DNA of 64,000 bases from Sulfurimonas lithotrophica (GCF_009258225.1 NZ_CP043617.1:558001-622000), one strand, 5' to 3'; numbered from the stretch's first letter, positions 46,691-56,611 are shown. Numbers and translations: made by a program. The notes: generated by a model not told the origin, from the sequence alone.

Positions 46691-49252
46691 ATGAGTGAAA
46701 TAAAAGAGATATATTTAAAAGATTATAAACAACCAGAATTTAAAGTAAGCAAATGTGATTTGTGTTTTGAACTTTATGATGATTATACGATAGTAACAAA
46801 TACGATGAATATAGAGAGTTCAAAAAAAGATAATCAGCTATATACTCTTAAGTTAAACAGTATAGATTTAGAACTGATTGAATTATATTTAAATGACTTA
46901 AAACTCTCGGATGCAAGGTACAGCTATAAAGATGAGGTATTGAGTGTTTACAATACGCCAAACAAATTTTCTCTAAAGATAAAAAATAAAATATACCCCC
47001 AAAATAACACGGAATTAGAAGGCTTATATAAATCAGGTTCAATTTTTTGTACACAAAACGAACCTGAAGGTTTTCGTCGTATAACACCTTATATAGACAG
47101 ACCCGACGTTATGGCTGTATATACTACTACAATAATTGCTGATAAAAAAAAGTATCCGGTATTACTCTCAAACGGAAATAAGCAAAGTGAAAATCAGTAT
47201 GGTGACAAGCACAGTGTTACTTGGTTTGATCCGCATCCCAAACCCTCATACCTTTTTGCATTGGTAGCAGGTGATTTGGGTGTTATAAACGACAGCTTTA
47301 GAACAATGAGCGGTAATGATATCGAGTTAAATATCTATTGTGATTTAGGAAATGAATCTAAATGTTTTCATGCTATGAGGTCTTTAAAAGATGCAATGCT
47401 TTGGGATGAGGAAAAATACGGTCGAGAGTATGACTTGGATATTTACAACATAGTAGCCGTTGACAGCTTTAATATGGGTGCTATGGAGAATAAGGGCTTA
47501 AACATATTTAACTCACATTATGTGCTGGCAAACGAAGAGTTGGCAACCGACAGAGATTTTATGGGTATTCAAAGTGTAATAGCACATGAGTATTTTCATA
47601 ACTGGACCGGGAATAGGATTACGTGTCGCGATTGGTTCCAGCTTACTTTAAAAGAGGGGCTTACCGTTTTTCGCGACCAGTGCTTTTCAGCCGATTTAAA
47701 CTCTAAAGAGGTTGCTCGCATCGAAGATGTTAAAGCTTTAAGAGAGCGTCAGTTTGTAGAAGATGCATCTCCGACCTCACATCCTATTCAACCCGAATCG
47801 TACATATCTATGAATAACTTCTACACGGCGACCGTTTATGAAAAAGGTGCTGAAGTCATAAGAATGATACACACGCTTTTAGGGGAAGAAAAATACAGAA
47901 AAGCTACTGATCTGTACTTTGAGAGTTTTGACGGGCAAGCCGTGACTACAAAAGATTTTTTATGGGCTATGAGTGAAGCGGGTAAAGTTGATTTAACACA
48001 GTTTGAGAGATGGTATCATCAAAACGGTACACCTAGACTGCTTGTCAGTGAAAAATATGAGAATAATAAATATATACTTCGTCTTACTCAGGTTATTCCA
48101 AATACACTTGAAGGTCAGAGACAAAGAGTTTATTTCTTTCCGCTAAAAATAGCACTCTTAAATGAAGAAGGAAAAGAGATACTTGAAGAGACTCTAACAA
48201 TCTCAAAAGAGTTTGAAGAGTTTTCATGGGAAACGGATTCAAAACCGATTCTCTCTATAAACCGTGATTTCTCGGCTCCTATTATTATTAAACAAGAACA
48301 AAATGATTATCAGTTTTTAAGCAGACACGATTCAAACTCTTTTGTAAGGTACGAGTCGATGCACTCATTCGGTGTCGATACACTTGAGAAGATAATACAT
48401 AACGACGAGATTGATAGAGAGTTTGTAGATACATACGGATATATTCTGGATGCAGACCTAAATTTGTCGTTTAAAGCTCTTTTGCTTGAACTTCCTTCAG
48501 TCTCTACTCTGATGCAAAGACAGGAAGTAGTTGATTTTGAACCTATATATGAAGCCAACGAGAAGCTTCAAAAGCATCTGGCATCCGTATATAAAGACAA
48601 ACTGTTATCGATTTATAAGAATAATCATTTACCTAAAGACGATTCTATAGAATCACTTAGTATGGATAGACGAGCTATTAAAAACAGGGTTTTAAAACTC
48701 TTAAGTATGCTTGGAGATGAGGACATTATTGATTTGGTAAAAAATCAATACGATAACTCATCTACTATGACGGATAAAATAGCAGCTTTGGATATCTTGG
48801 AAAATACGACTCAAAAAGAAGGTGCTGTTTCATTGAGCGATTTTTATCAAAGATATAAAAACGATACCTTGGTTATGAATAAATATTTTGCAATACTTGC
48901 CGCATCTGAGAGAGAAGGTACCTTAGATAGGGTAATGGCACTTCAAAATGATGATGTATATGATGAAAAAATTCCAAACCTTGTTCGCTCTTTGATAGGA
49001 GTGTTTGCACGTAACTATAAACATTTTCATTCAAAAGACGGACTCGGATATAAATTTGTAGCCGATAAAATAATTGAAATAGATAAAATCAATGCACAAA
49101 TGGCATCAGCGCTGGCGGGGGCATTTAAAATTTACGAGAAAATGAATGAAACAAATAAAAAACTTATGAAAGCAGAATTAAAACGTGTAGTTTCTACACA
49201 CTCACTTTCAAAAAATTGTTATGAAATTGTAAACAAAATTTTAACAAAATAG
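46691..49252 (+). CDS. pepN: Aminopeptidase N (M1 family)
   Basis: The 853-residue zinc aminopeptidase has the substrate motif GAMENKGLNIFN and the zinc site HEYFHNWTGNR with the second glutamate in LKEGLTVFRD. The length and the C-terminal helical domain match bacterial PepN. It removes N-terminal amino acids from peptides in the cytosol. AAGGATAAG lies upstream of the ATG. Confidence 0.94.
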   Translation: MSEIKEIYLKDYKQPEFKVSKCDLCFELYDDYTIVTNTMNIESSKKDNQLYTLKLNSIDLELIELYLNDLKLSDARYSYKDEVLSVYNTPNKFSLKIKNKIYPQNNTELEGLYKSGSIFCTQNEPEGFRRITPYIDRPDVMAVYTTTIIADKKKYPVLLSNGNKQSENQYGDKHSVTWFDPHPKPSYLFALVAGDLGVINDSFRTMSGNDIELNIYCDLGNESKCFHAMRSLKDAMLWDEEKYGREYDLDIYNIVAVDSFNMGAMENKGLNIFNSHYVLANEELATDRDFMGIQSVIAHEYFHNWTGNRITCRDWFQLTLKEGLTVFRDQCFSADLNSKEVARIEDVKALRERQFVEDASPTSHPIQPESYISMNNFYTATVYEKGAEVIRMIHTLLGEEKYRKATDLYFESFDGQAVTTKDFLWAMSEAGKVDLTQFERWYHQNGTPRLLVSEKYENNKYILRLTQVIPNTLEGQRQRVYFFPLKIALLNEEGKEILEETLTISKEFEEFSWETDSKPILSINRDFSAPIIIKQEQNDYQFLSRHDSNSFVRYESMHSFGVDTLEKIIHNDEIDREFVDTYGYILDADLNLSFKALLLELPSVSTLMQRQEVVDFEPIYEANEKLQKHLASVYKDKLLSIYKNNHLPKDDSIESLSMDRRAIKNRVLKLLSMLGDEDIIDLVKNQYDNSSTMTDKIAALDILENTTQKEGAVSLSDFYQRYKNDTLVMNKYFAILAASEREGTLDRVMALQNDDVYDEKIPNLVRSLIGVFARNYKHFHSKDGLGYKFVADKIIEIDKINAQMASALAGAFKIYEKMNETNKKLMKAELKRVVSTHSLSKNCYEIVNKILTK

Positions 49253-49339
49253 TTTAAAATAGAATTTAAAAATCTCTTTAAGCCCTATAACAAGAACTTA
49301 TATATGTGGTTTATAATTTGTATATAATATGGTTATGTA

Positions 49340-49372
49340 AAATTGTGATATAAATTTGATAAAAATTTGATA
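49340..49372 (+). promoter_or_regulatory. Three phased direct repeats upstream of the SQR-like gene
   Basis: Three 11-base units, AAATTGTGATA, TAAATTTGATA and AAAATTTGATA, follow one another without gap, so they lie on the same face of the helix. A possible -10 box (TATTCT, 49376-49381) follows by 3 bases. The layout fits binding of an OmpR-type regulator over the -35 region. Confidence 0.5.
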
Positions 49373-49407
49373 CAGTATTCTTTGAACAACAATTTTAAGG
49401 AAGATAT

Positions 49408-50877
49408 ATGGCAAGATTAGTTGTATTAGGTGGTGGTGTTTCAGGCCACACAGCTGCTACGTTTGCAGCAAAATGGTTAGGTTCAGCTCACGAAGTTGTA
49501 GTTGTAACTCCAAATAGTAAATGGAACTGGATTCCATCAAATATTTGGGTCGGTGTAGGTCAAATGACGGCAGAAGACGTTACGTTTGATTTAGCTCCGG
49601 TATATGCTAAAGCCGGTATTAATTACAAGCAGGCAAAAGCCGTTTCTATAAATCCAGAGGGAAAAGAATCAAGTGATAAACCTTTTGTTACTATTGAATA
49701 TACTCAATCAGGTAAAGAGGGTGAGAGTGAAGAGGTAGAATATGATTATCTAATTAATGCTACTGGTCCAAAACTAAATTTCGGTGCTACGCCGGGTCTT
49801 GGTGAGGGAAGCCAGCTTGGTGAGCATACCGTGTCTGTTTGTACGGCAGATCATGCGGCTCATGCTAGTGATGAATTAGATAAATGTATTGAAAAAATGA
49901 AAGCCGGCGAGCGTCAAAAATTCTTAATCGGTACGGGTCACGGTATGTGTACGTGTCAAGGTGCTGCTTTTGAGTATATTTTTAATATTGAACATGAACT
50001 TAAAAAAGCCGGTGTGCGTGATATGGCTGACATCAAGTGGATATCAAACGAGTCTTTCTTAGGTGACTTCGGTGTTGGTGGACTACACATGAAAGCTATG
50101 GGCTTTGCCGTAAGTTCTAAAATCTTTGCAGAATCTTTATTTACAGAGCGTAATGTTGATTGGATTATAGGTGCACACGTATCTAAAGTTGAGTCAGGAA
50201 AAGTTGAGTATGAGTTACTCGACGGTTCTACGGGTGAGGAAGAATTTGATTTTTCAATGTTAATTCCGCCGTTTGCAGGTGTAGGTATAAAAGCTTTCGG
50301 TAAAGACGGCTCTGATATTACGGATACTATGTTTGCTCCAAACGGTTTCTTAAAAGTTGATGCTAACTACGCTGCAGGTGCATATGAGAACTGGAAAGCA
50401 TCTGACTGGCCTCGTACTTATCAAAATCCTACATACGGTAATGTATTTGCTTGTGGTATTGCCTTTGCTCCTCCACATCCGATTTCAAAACCTATGAAAT
50501 CTCCAAACGGGACTATGATTGGACCTACTCCTCCAAGAACAGGTATGCCTTCAGGTATTATGGGAAAAACTGTTGCTCATAGTATTTGTGATAGAATACT
50601 AAAAGGTGAAAACGCTCCATTACATGAAGCTTCTATGGCAGAGATGGGTGCGGCTTGTGTTGCATCTGCAGGTAAAGGTGTATTCAGCGGTACTGCTGCT
50701 GCTATGACTATTTATCCTGTTGTTCCTGATTTTGAAAAATATCCTGGAACAGGGCGTGATACGGATTATACATTCGGTGAGATAGGTCTTGCCGGACACT
50801 GGATTAAACATATATTACATCACTTGTTTATGTATAAAGCTAAGCTTAATCCGGGTTGGACTATGATTCCTGAATAG
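49408..50877 (+). CDS. sqr: Sulfide:quinone oxidoreductase-like flavoprotein
   Basis: The 489-residue protein is a two-dinucleotide-binding-domain flavoprotein with an N-terminal FAD motif (VLGGGVSGHTAA) and the SQR/FCSD-type segments WNWIPSNIWVGVG, NATGPKLNF and GTGHGMCTCQGAAFEY. It has cysteines in SVCTA, GMCTC and ACVAS that could form the redox pair. FACGIAF replaces the usual FAxGD. The C-terminal HILHHLFMYKAKLNP may touch the membrane. It would pass electrons from sulfide to quinone. The exact SQR type is not determined; AAGGAAG precedes the ATG. Confidence 0.8.
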   Translation: MARLVVLGGGVSGHTAATFAAKWLGSAHEVVVVTPNSKWNWIPSNIWVGVGQMTAEDVTFDLAPVYAKAGINYKQAKAVSINPEGKESSDKPFVTIEYTQSGKEGESEEVEYDYLINATGPKLNFGATPGLGEGSQLGEHTVSVCTADHAAHASDELDKCIEKMKAGERQKFLIGTGHGMCTCQGAAFEYIFNIEHELKKAGVRDMADIKWISNESFLGDFGVGGLHMKAMGFAVSSKIFAESLFTERNVDWIIGAHVSKVESGKVEYELLDGSTGEEEFDFSMLIPPFAGVGIKAFGKDGSDITDTMFAPNGFLKVDANYAAGAYENWKASDWPRTYQNPTYGNVFACGIAFAPPHPISKPMKSPNGTMIGPTPPRTGMPSGIMGKTVAHSICDRILKGENAPLHEASMAEMGAACVASAGKGVFSGTAAAMTIYPVVPDFEKYPGTGRDTDYTFGEIGLAGHWIKHILHHLFMYKAKLNPGWTMIPE

Positions 50878-50916
50878 GGATTATTTATAAAAAAATAATA
50901 TAAGGAGACTATAGAT

Positions 50917-51090
50917 ATGGCACACGAACATAAACACGGCGAAGAAAATATTAAAGCTTATGGAAACAACTTTACGACGATGACACCCGGACCGTTTGCA
51001 AAATGGTTACGTACATGTGTTATTTGGCAGTTTATAAGATTTGTAATCATAAATCTTAAAATGATAACAGTGGTTAAAAAAAGCCACTAA
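50917..51090 (+). CDS. Small conserved-looking protein downstream of SQR
   Basis: This is a 57-residue reading frame too short for most gene finders. It has a strong TAAGGAG 9 bases before the ATG and a terminator hairpin after the stop. The N-terminus is histidine-rich (HEHKHG), followed by TPGPFAKWLRTCVIWQFIRFVIINLK, a single amphipathic or membrane helix, and a basic end. It lies 39 bases after sqr, in the same transcript. Function unknown; a small membrane partner of the SQR-like protein is possible. Confidence 0.7.
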   Translation: MAHEHKHGEENIKAYGNNFTTMTPGPFAKWLRTCVIWQFIRFVIINLKMITVVKKSH

Positions 51091-51093
51091 CAA

Positions 51094-51134
51094 TATCCCC
51101 ATCTTTGGGGATAAAACTCATAATCCTATTTTTT
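51094..51134 (+). terminator. Terminator of the SQR operon
   Basis: TATCCCC-ATCTTT-GGGGATA forms a strong 7-bp stem 3 bases after the small gene's stop, with a run of T at 51128-51134. It should separate sqr from the following operon. Confidence 0.65.
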
Positions 51135-51154
51135 AATAATTAAGGCAATTTATA

Positions 51155-51955
51155 ATGGTAAAAGATATTATTACTTACCCTACACCTCCAAGTGTAAATT
51201 ACTCCACTGATGTAAGAGTAGTAAATGAAGAGATAGAAAATTTGATACAGGATATTAAAGATACTATAGATGCAAACAATCTTGACGGATTAGCTGCTTT
51301 TCAGATAGGGAGTATGTATAATATAGTAGTTATTAAAAAAGAGGACGGTAGTTTTTTAGAGTTAATAAACCCAAGAGTTATAGGTGCTTCGGCGGAAAAA
51401 ATTACAACGGTTGAAACAACCGCATATTTTCCTGGTTTAAGTGCAAAAGTTACAAGGGATGCAAACATATCTATAGTATATGAAGATAGAAATTTACAAC
51501 AGCACTCTTTAAAAGCTGAGGGTGATGACGCTATTCTTTTACAAAGAAAGATTGACTACACTTTTGGTTCGTCTTTTATAAATAAACTAAGTTCTGACGA
51601 GAAAAAAAGGTTTGAGACTAAACTTGAATTTGGAAGTGATATAGCGATATCTGAGACTTGTCCAACAACTTTTAACAGGGATAAAATATTAAAAGTCATA
51701 AATATTGCTATGGTGGCAATGGTAATAATGTTAATATCTTCGTTTTTCTCGGATAACGATAAACTATGGGATTACCAACTATATACATCTTTTGGAGTAC
51801 TTGGATTAAATATAGTATACTTCTTTTACGCACAGTATGAAGGGAAAAAATATACATCATGTACATCTTGTCAAATAGGAAATATTATAGGTACGACCAT
51901 AATATCATTATCAAAACTCACTTTGATAATGATAGCTTCATATTTCTTAATGTAG
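51155..51955 (+). CDS. Peptide deformylase-like membrane protein, active site lost
   Basis: The 266-residue protein has an N-terminal deformylase-fold region (about 1-140) and three membrane helices (about 180-198, 206-226 and 242-264). The PDF motif I appears as DGLAAFQIG. Motif II, normally EGCLS, is YFPGLS with no cysteine. Motif III, normally QHExDH, is QRKIDY, so both histidines and the glutamate are gone. The loop before the last helix has CTSCQ. It cannot be a metal deformylase; a sensing or binding role is plausible. It lies 8 bases before a hybrid kinase gene. Confidence 0.72.
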   Translation: MVKDIITYPTPPSVNYSTDVRVVNEEIENLIQDIKDTIDANNLDGLAAFQIGSMYNIVVIKKEDGSFLELINPRVIGASAEKITTVETTAYFPGLSAKVTRDANISIVYEDRNLQQHSLKAEGDDAILLQRKIDYTFGSSFINKLSSDEKKRFETKLEFGSDIAISETCPTTFNRDKILKVINIAMVAMVIMLISSFFSDNDKLWDYQLYTSFGVLGLNIVYFFYAQYEGKKYTSCTSCQIGNIIGTTIISLSKLTLIMIASYFLM

Positions 51956-51963
51956 ATTAGTTT

Positions 51964-54255
51964 ATGAATATAAGAGCTCCACAGTTAACTAAACATCAGC
52001 ATCTGTTTATAAATTCAAAAAACAGTATATTAGCCAACTGGATATCTTATGATTTACCCAAAGAGATTCTACTGCAGCACTCTATTGAACCAAAGCTTTT
52101 TATAGATACATACGGTTCCGGTGTATTTGATTATTTTATGGGTGTTATCAGCGGAGAAACCGAAATAGGAAACTGTCCTGTTATGCAAGGGCTTTTAAGT
52201 TACCTCAAAGATCGAGAGATAAGTGCGGATGAACTGTTTGAGATATGCAGTCATTTTAGACGCTCAATGGTTGATTTTTCATATGATGCAAAAATTAATT
52301 CTAAAGAGATTTTTGATGAAATATCTTATATCTTTGATCAAAATTTTCGTGGAATTTTACGTTATTATACGGATACGATTTTTCAAAAACTGATAGATGC
52401 AAGAGCTAAGGCAGAAAAAGCTACATTGGCAAAAGACCACTTTTTATCAAATATGTCGCATGAGATACGTACACCCTTAAATGCTATTTTGGGCTTTGTT
52501 AATCTGCTTATTGATGAAGACTTGTCCGATAAACACAGAAACTATTTAGATATTATTCATACAAGCGGTGAAACACTGCTTAGTATAATTAACGATATAT
52601 TGGACTTTTCAAAACTTAGAAGCGGTGAGTTTACCATAGAACCAAAACAGTTCTCAATACATGAAGAGTTAAGTCATACATTAGAGTTATTTGTTGCATC
52701 GGCAAGTAGTAAAAATATAACTATTATATCTTTTATCGACCCGCAGATACCCCAAGAGATATATGCAGACCCACTTAGAATAAAACAAATAGTATCAAAT
52801 TTTTTAAGTAATGCAATTAAATTTACTCCAAATAACGGAAAGATAAGTTTAGAAGCAAAGTGTGTAAACAAGATATTAACCATAAGTGTAAAAGACAGCG
52901 GTGTTGGAATTGATGAGAAAGACCAAAAAAATATTTTTTCGGCTTTTACCCAAGCTTATGATAAAACGATTGATTCTATCAGCGGAACGGGACTTGGATT
53001 ATCCATATCTAAGCAATTAGCGGAGTTAATGGATGGAAAAGTTTACGTAGAGTCAAAACTTGGACGAGGCAGTACATTTTATGTAGATGTACCTGTAAAA
53101 GTAGATAACAAGTCTTGTAATATTTTAGACAGTATGTCTGAGCTAACCGATAAAAAAATAGTCTTTTATTTTAATAATGAAGAGAGTAGATATAAATTAG
53201 ATTCACTAATACGCTATCTGAATGTATTTAAAGTGTATGTTGATGTCGTAAATGATTTAAATACGGATTTTGATGTAGCTTTATATATAAATGAAGATAT
53301 GAACGACACGGCTTTAAAAAATCATATACTTAATGATACAAATCAAAACTATATAGCACTTATGAGTAAAGAGACCGATGAATATAAAAATTATTCGCAT
53401 ATCTCTTCTATGACGTATCCTTTGTATTGTTCAAAGTTAAAAAACAAATTTTTAGAGATTTTACATCCAAATATAAAACATAAAATACATCAAAACAGTG
53501 CTAAAAGTTATATTGGAAATATATTGGTTGCAGAAGATAATGAAGCAAATCAAGAATTAATTAAAATTTTACTCCAAAAATACGGCTTAAACTTTGATAT
53601 TGTTAACAACGGTTTAGAAGCGTATGATTTATACCGACAAAATAATAACTACGACCTTATTTTAATGGATGAGCAGATGCCTGTAATGGACGGGAATAAA
53701 TCCGTAACCAAGATATTAAACTATGAAAAAAATATGGGTTTAAAACATACACCGGTCTCAGCCTTAACCGCAAATGTAATCAAAGGTGCGAAGGAAAGAG
53801 GATTAAAAAGCGGGTTTGATTCATTTTTGGGAAAACCGATAGTTTTAAAAGAGCTTGAAAAAGTTTTTAATCTTTATTTAAAACAAGGCAGTAAAAAACC
53901 GCTAGAACAAAATTATAAAACAGAAAATAAAACACTAAAAGGTTTAGAGATAGATAGATTAATGGAAGAGTTGCAGCTAAATAGAGATGAACTTAGTATG
54001 TTACTTGATTTGTATCTAAAGAAGATGTCTAAAATGTTGCCTGAATTAAAAGTTGCAATAAAAGATAAAAACTATAAAGATATCTCTCTTTTAGCACATA
54101 GCATAAAAGGTTCAAGTGCCAACTTTAGAATTGATTTTTTGCAGACTTTAGCATACGATATGGAAAAAAATGCAAAATCAGAAAAAGAAAATTATAATTA
54201 CGATGAAGTTTTTGATGAAATATCTAAATATCTTCAAGAGATAGAGGTCGATTAG
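51964..54255 (+). CDS. Hybrid histidine kinase with receiver and HPt domains
   Basis: The 763-residue protein has no membrane segment. Its N-terminal ~145 residues are a helical domain of unknown type. HisKA follows, with H166 in NMSHEIRTPLNAILGF, then HATPase (LSNAIKFTP, SGTGLGLSISKQ), a degenerate receiver-like stretch (about 385-500), a complete receiver with D in ILMDEQMPVMDG, and an HPt domain with LAHSIKGSSANF. The phosphorelay is complete except for the final regulator, probably the convergent gene that follows. Cotranscribed with the pseudo-deformylase, which may act as its sensor. Confidence 0.86.
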   Translation: MNIRAPQLTKHQHLFINSKNSILANWISYDLPKEILLQHSIEPKLFIDTYGSGVFDYFMGVISGETEIGNCPVMQGLLSYLKDREISADELFEICSHFRRSMVDFSYDAKINSKEIFDEISYIFDQNFRGILRYYTDTIFQKLIDARAKAEKATLAKDHFLSNMSHEIRTPLNAILGFVNLLIDEDLSDKHRNYLDIIHTSGETLLSIINDILDFSKLRSGEFTIEPKQFSIHEELSHTLELFVASASSKNITIISFIDPQIPQEIYADPLRIKQIVSNFLSNAIKFTPNNGKISLEAKCVNKILTISVKDSGVGIDEKDQKNIFSAFTQAYDKTIDSISGTGLGLSISKQLAELMDGKVYVESKLGRGSTFYVDVPVKVDNKSCNILDSMSELTDKKIVFYFNNEESRYKLDSLIRYLNVFKVYVDVVNDLNTDFDVALYINEDMNDTALKNHILNDTNQNYIALMSKETDEYKNYSHISSMTYPLYCSKLKNKFLEILHPNIKHKIHQNSAKSYIGNILVAEDNEANQELIKILLQKYGLNFDIVNNGLEAYDLYRQNNNYDLILMDEQMPVMDGNKSVTKILNYEKNMGLKHTPVSALTANVIKGAKERGLKSGFDSFLGKPIVLKELEKVFNLYLKQGSKKPLEQNYKTENKTLKGLEIDRLMEELQLNRDELSMLLDLYLKKMSKMLPELKVAIKDKNYKDISLLAHSIKGSSANFRIDFLQTLAYDMEKNAKSEKENYNYDEVFDEISKYLQEIEVD

Positions 54256-54257
54256 TT

Positions 54258-55007
54258 TTATTCTTCAATAAAATAACCGATTCCCGAAGCATTTTTAATA
54301 ATGTCGGTCTCAAGCTTGTTTCTAAGTCTCCAAACCAATGTTCTAACACTATTCTCAGTAGCTCCGTTTTCGTCCCATACATAGTTTGTAGCTTGCTCGA
54401 AACTTACAACTTGACCGAGTTGTGCTACAAGCAGACGTAAAAAAGCATTCTCTTTTTTAGTCAGCTTTATTTTTTTACCCTTGTAAAATGTTTCGCAAAT
54501 GGATATATCCAAGTGATAGTTGTCTCCAAAAGGTACAATAGGCTCATCTGAAGCTCTTTTGGAATATAGAAGTTTTTCAAGGTTTAGTTTATCGATTTTT
54601 AAAGAACTCAAATCATTTTTTCTGGAGTTTTCTACATTAAACTTAAATAAAGCCATCTGTATAGTAGCATGAAGTGAACTTGGATCAAAAGGTTTTACGA
54701 TATAACCGTAGGGTTCGGTTACTTTGGCTAAAGATATTATGTCGTCATCACTATGTGAAGTTAAATAGATAAAAGGTATGTTGTATTGTTGTTTTATAAA
54801 TTTAGCCAGTTCAATACCGTCTGAAGTATCTTGAAGTGAAATATCTACAATTACCAAATTTGGTATGTGTGAAGCTATTTTACTTTTTGCATCGATAACA
54901 TTACTACAAATTTCAACTATATTGTAGTCGTGTTTTTGCAAAGACATACTTAAGTTTAGTGCAGTAATCTCATCGTCTTCTACTATAATAATATCTACTT
55001 TACTCAT
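54258..55007 (-). CDS. Response regulator with receiver and winged helix
   Basis: The 249-residue protein has a receiver (D11/D12, D55 in IVDISLQD, K105-type lysine in VKPFDP) and an OmpR-like C-terminal domain (about 165-248) ending GIGYFIEE. It converges with the hybrid kinase, stops 2 bases apart, and is probably its output. Possible targets include the SQR-like gene: an 8-base TTGTGATA at 55040-55047 in its own upstream region is also in the repeat array before sqr. Confidence 0.86.
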   Translation of the reverse strand: MSKVDIIIVEDDEITALNLSMSLQKHDYNIVEICSNVIDAKSKIASHIPNLVIVDISLQDTSDGIELAKFIKQQYNIPFIYLTSHSDDDIISLAKVTEPYGYIVKPFDPSSLHATIQMALFKFNVENSRKNDLSSLKIDKLNLEKLLYSKRASDEPIVPFGDNYHLDISICETFYKGKKIKLTKKENAFLRLLVAQLGQVVSFEQATNYVWDENGATENSVRTLVWRLRNKLETDIIKNASGIGYFIEE

Positions 55008-55225
55008 TTTCTTCCTTGAATCAAAAAAATGTAATTACTTTGTGATAAATTTGTCATCTATTATAATATAATTTTATGCATATTACAAAATATAAGCAAG
55101 AAATAAATATTATCTCGTAAAAGAAGTAACATTTTGAAATGCTTAAGTATATTATTTAAATTATATTTATAAAAAAAAATAAAAAATTAAATTTTTTATT
55201 TTTTTTAAATAATCATCAACTGTAT

Positions 55226-55239
55226 AAAAAATAATCAAT
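55226..55239 (+). promoter_or_regulatory. Shared 14-bp block upstream of amtB
   Basis: AAAAAATAATCAAT is identical to 57018-57031 before glnA, and its end lies 30 bases before the start of the -10 box in both. An AATAATCA copy lies further upstream at 55208. The spacer 55008-55306 is otherwise very AT-rich and holds no gene. Confidence 0.55.
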
Positions 55240-55268
55240 AATTTGTTCAATAAATATTTTTAGACTGT

Positions 55269-55274
55269 TATAAT
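55269..55274 (+). promoter_or_regulatory. Putative -10 box of amtB
   Basis: TATAAT 33 bases before the ATG of amtB. No -24/-12 (GG/GC) sigma54 promoter is visible here. Confidence 0.5.
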
Positions 55275-55306
55275 TCTGGTATATTAAAAATAATATAGGA
55301 GATAAG

Positions 55307-56611
55307 ATGAAGAGATGGTTAAAGATAGCGGTGCTGCTGTTACCGAGTTTGGCATTAGCTGAGGAAGCACCGACACTAGATAGCGGTGATACGGCATGGA
55401 TGATGATGAGTGCGGCATTAGTATTATTAATGACACCGGCAGGTTTAGCACTGTTTTATGCAGGTATGACAAGAAGTAAGAACGTACTAAATACATATGC
55501 GATGGTATTAGGTGCATTTGCAGTAGCATTTATAGCATGGATAGCAGCCGGATATTCAATGGCGTTTGGAGATGGAGGAAGCCTGCAGTCATATATAGGC
55601 GGATTTGGTAATATGTTTCTAAGTGGAATTAACTGGAACGACTTAAGCGGAACGTATCCAACATATGTATTTGTAGTATTCCAAGGTACATTTGCAGCTA
55701 TCACGGTAGCTATTGCTTCAGGATCAGTAATTGAGCGTATCAAGTTCTCAACTTGGTTAGTATTTGTTGCAATCTGGACAATCGTAGTATATGCTCCAAT
55801 CACACACATGGTATGGGGTGGTGATGGTGCACTACTATTTGACGCAGGTGCATTAGACTTTGCAGGTGGTACGGTTGTACACATGAACGGTGGTTTAGCA
55901 GGTTTAGTATTAGCATACTTAGTAGGTAAACGTAACGGTTATCCAAAAACAGCAATGAAACCAATGTCTGTAATGTTAACAGCTCTTGGTGCAGCACTGT
56001 TATGGTTTGGTTGGTACGGATTCAACGGTGGATCTGCATTTGGTGCAAACGCAATCGCTGGTTTAGCTTACCTTACAACAACTCTTGCAACGGCAGTAGC
56101 AGCTATCACTTGGATAGTAATAGAGTGGTTAGTATTTAAAAAACCTACACTACTAGGTGCAGCTTCAGGTGTAGTAGCAGGTCTGGTAGCAATTACTCCG
56201 GCAGCAGGGTTTGTAGATGTAACAGGAGCAATCATAGTCGGTTCAGTAGGTTCAATAGTAGCATTTTACGGTGTAGCTGTACTTAAAAAGAAACTTGGAT
56301 ACGATGATTCACTAGATGCATTCGGTATTCACTTTCTAGCAGGTCTATGGGGTGCATTGGCAACCGGACTACTAGCACTAAAAGATAATAACTTACTATG
56401 GGATGGACCACTAAAAGCAAGTGGAGACAGAATGGGTCAATTCCTAGTTCAATTAGAATCGGTAGTAGTAGTCGGTATCTTTACATTAGTAGGTACAGTA
56501 GTAGTTTACTATATAGCTTCAGCATTAACAGGCGGTGCTAGAGTAGATGAAGAGACAGAACAAGTTGGTCTTGATGAAGCTACGCATGGTGAAAAAAGTC
56601 TTAACCTTTAA
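55307..56611 (+). CDS. amtB: Ammonium transporter AmtB
   Basis: The 434-residue protein has a signal-like first helix and about 11 membrane helices. The pore residues are kept: the twin histidines in THMVWGGDG and FGIHFLAGLWG, and the external aromatic gate. It is followed by glnK after 41 bases, the usual pairing in which PII plugs the channel when nitrogen is plentiful. AGGAG lies 7 bases before the ATG. Confidence 0.94.
   Translation: MKRWLKIAVLLLPSLALAEEAPTLDSGDTAWMMMSAALVLLMTPAGLALFYAGMTRSKNVLNTYAMVLGAFAVAFIAWIAAGYSMAFGDGGSLQSYIGGFGNMFLSGINWNDLSGTYPTYVFVVFQGTFAAITVAIASGSVIERIKFSTWLVFVAIWTIVVYAPITHMVWGGDGALLFDAGALDFAGGTVVHMNGGLAGLVLAYLVGKRNGYPKTAMKPMSVMLTALGAALLWFGWYGFNGGSAFGANAIAGLAYLTTTLATAVAAITWIVIEWLVFKKPTLLGAASGVVAGLVAITPAAGFVDVTGAIIVGSVGSIVAFYGVAVLKKKLGYDDSLDAFGIHFLAGLWGALATGLLALKDNNLLWDGPLKASGDRMGQFLVQLESVVVVGIFTLVGTVVVYYIASALTGGARVDEETEQVGLDEATHGEKSLNL

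Noticed and set aside
55456-55884. 142-residue open frame antisense to amtB
   Set aside because: amtB is unmistakable on the other strand. The antisense frame shows only the pattern expected from glycine/alanine codons read backwards.
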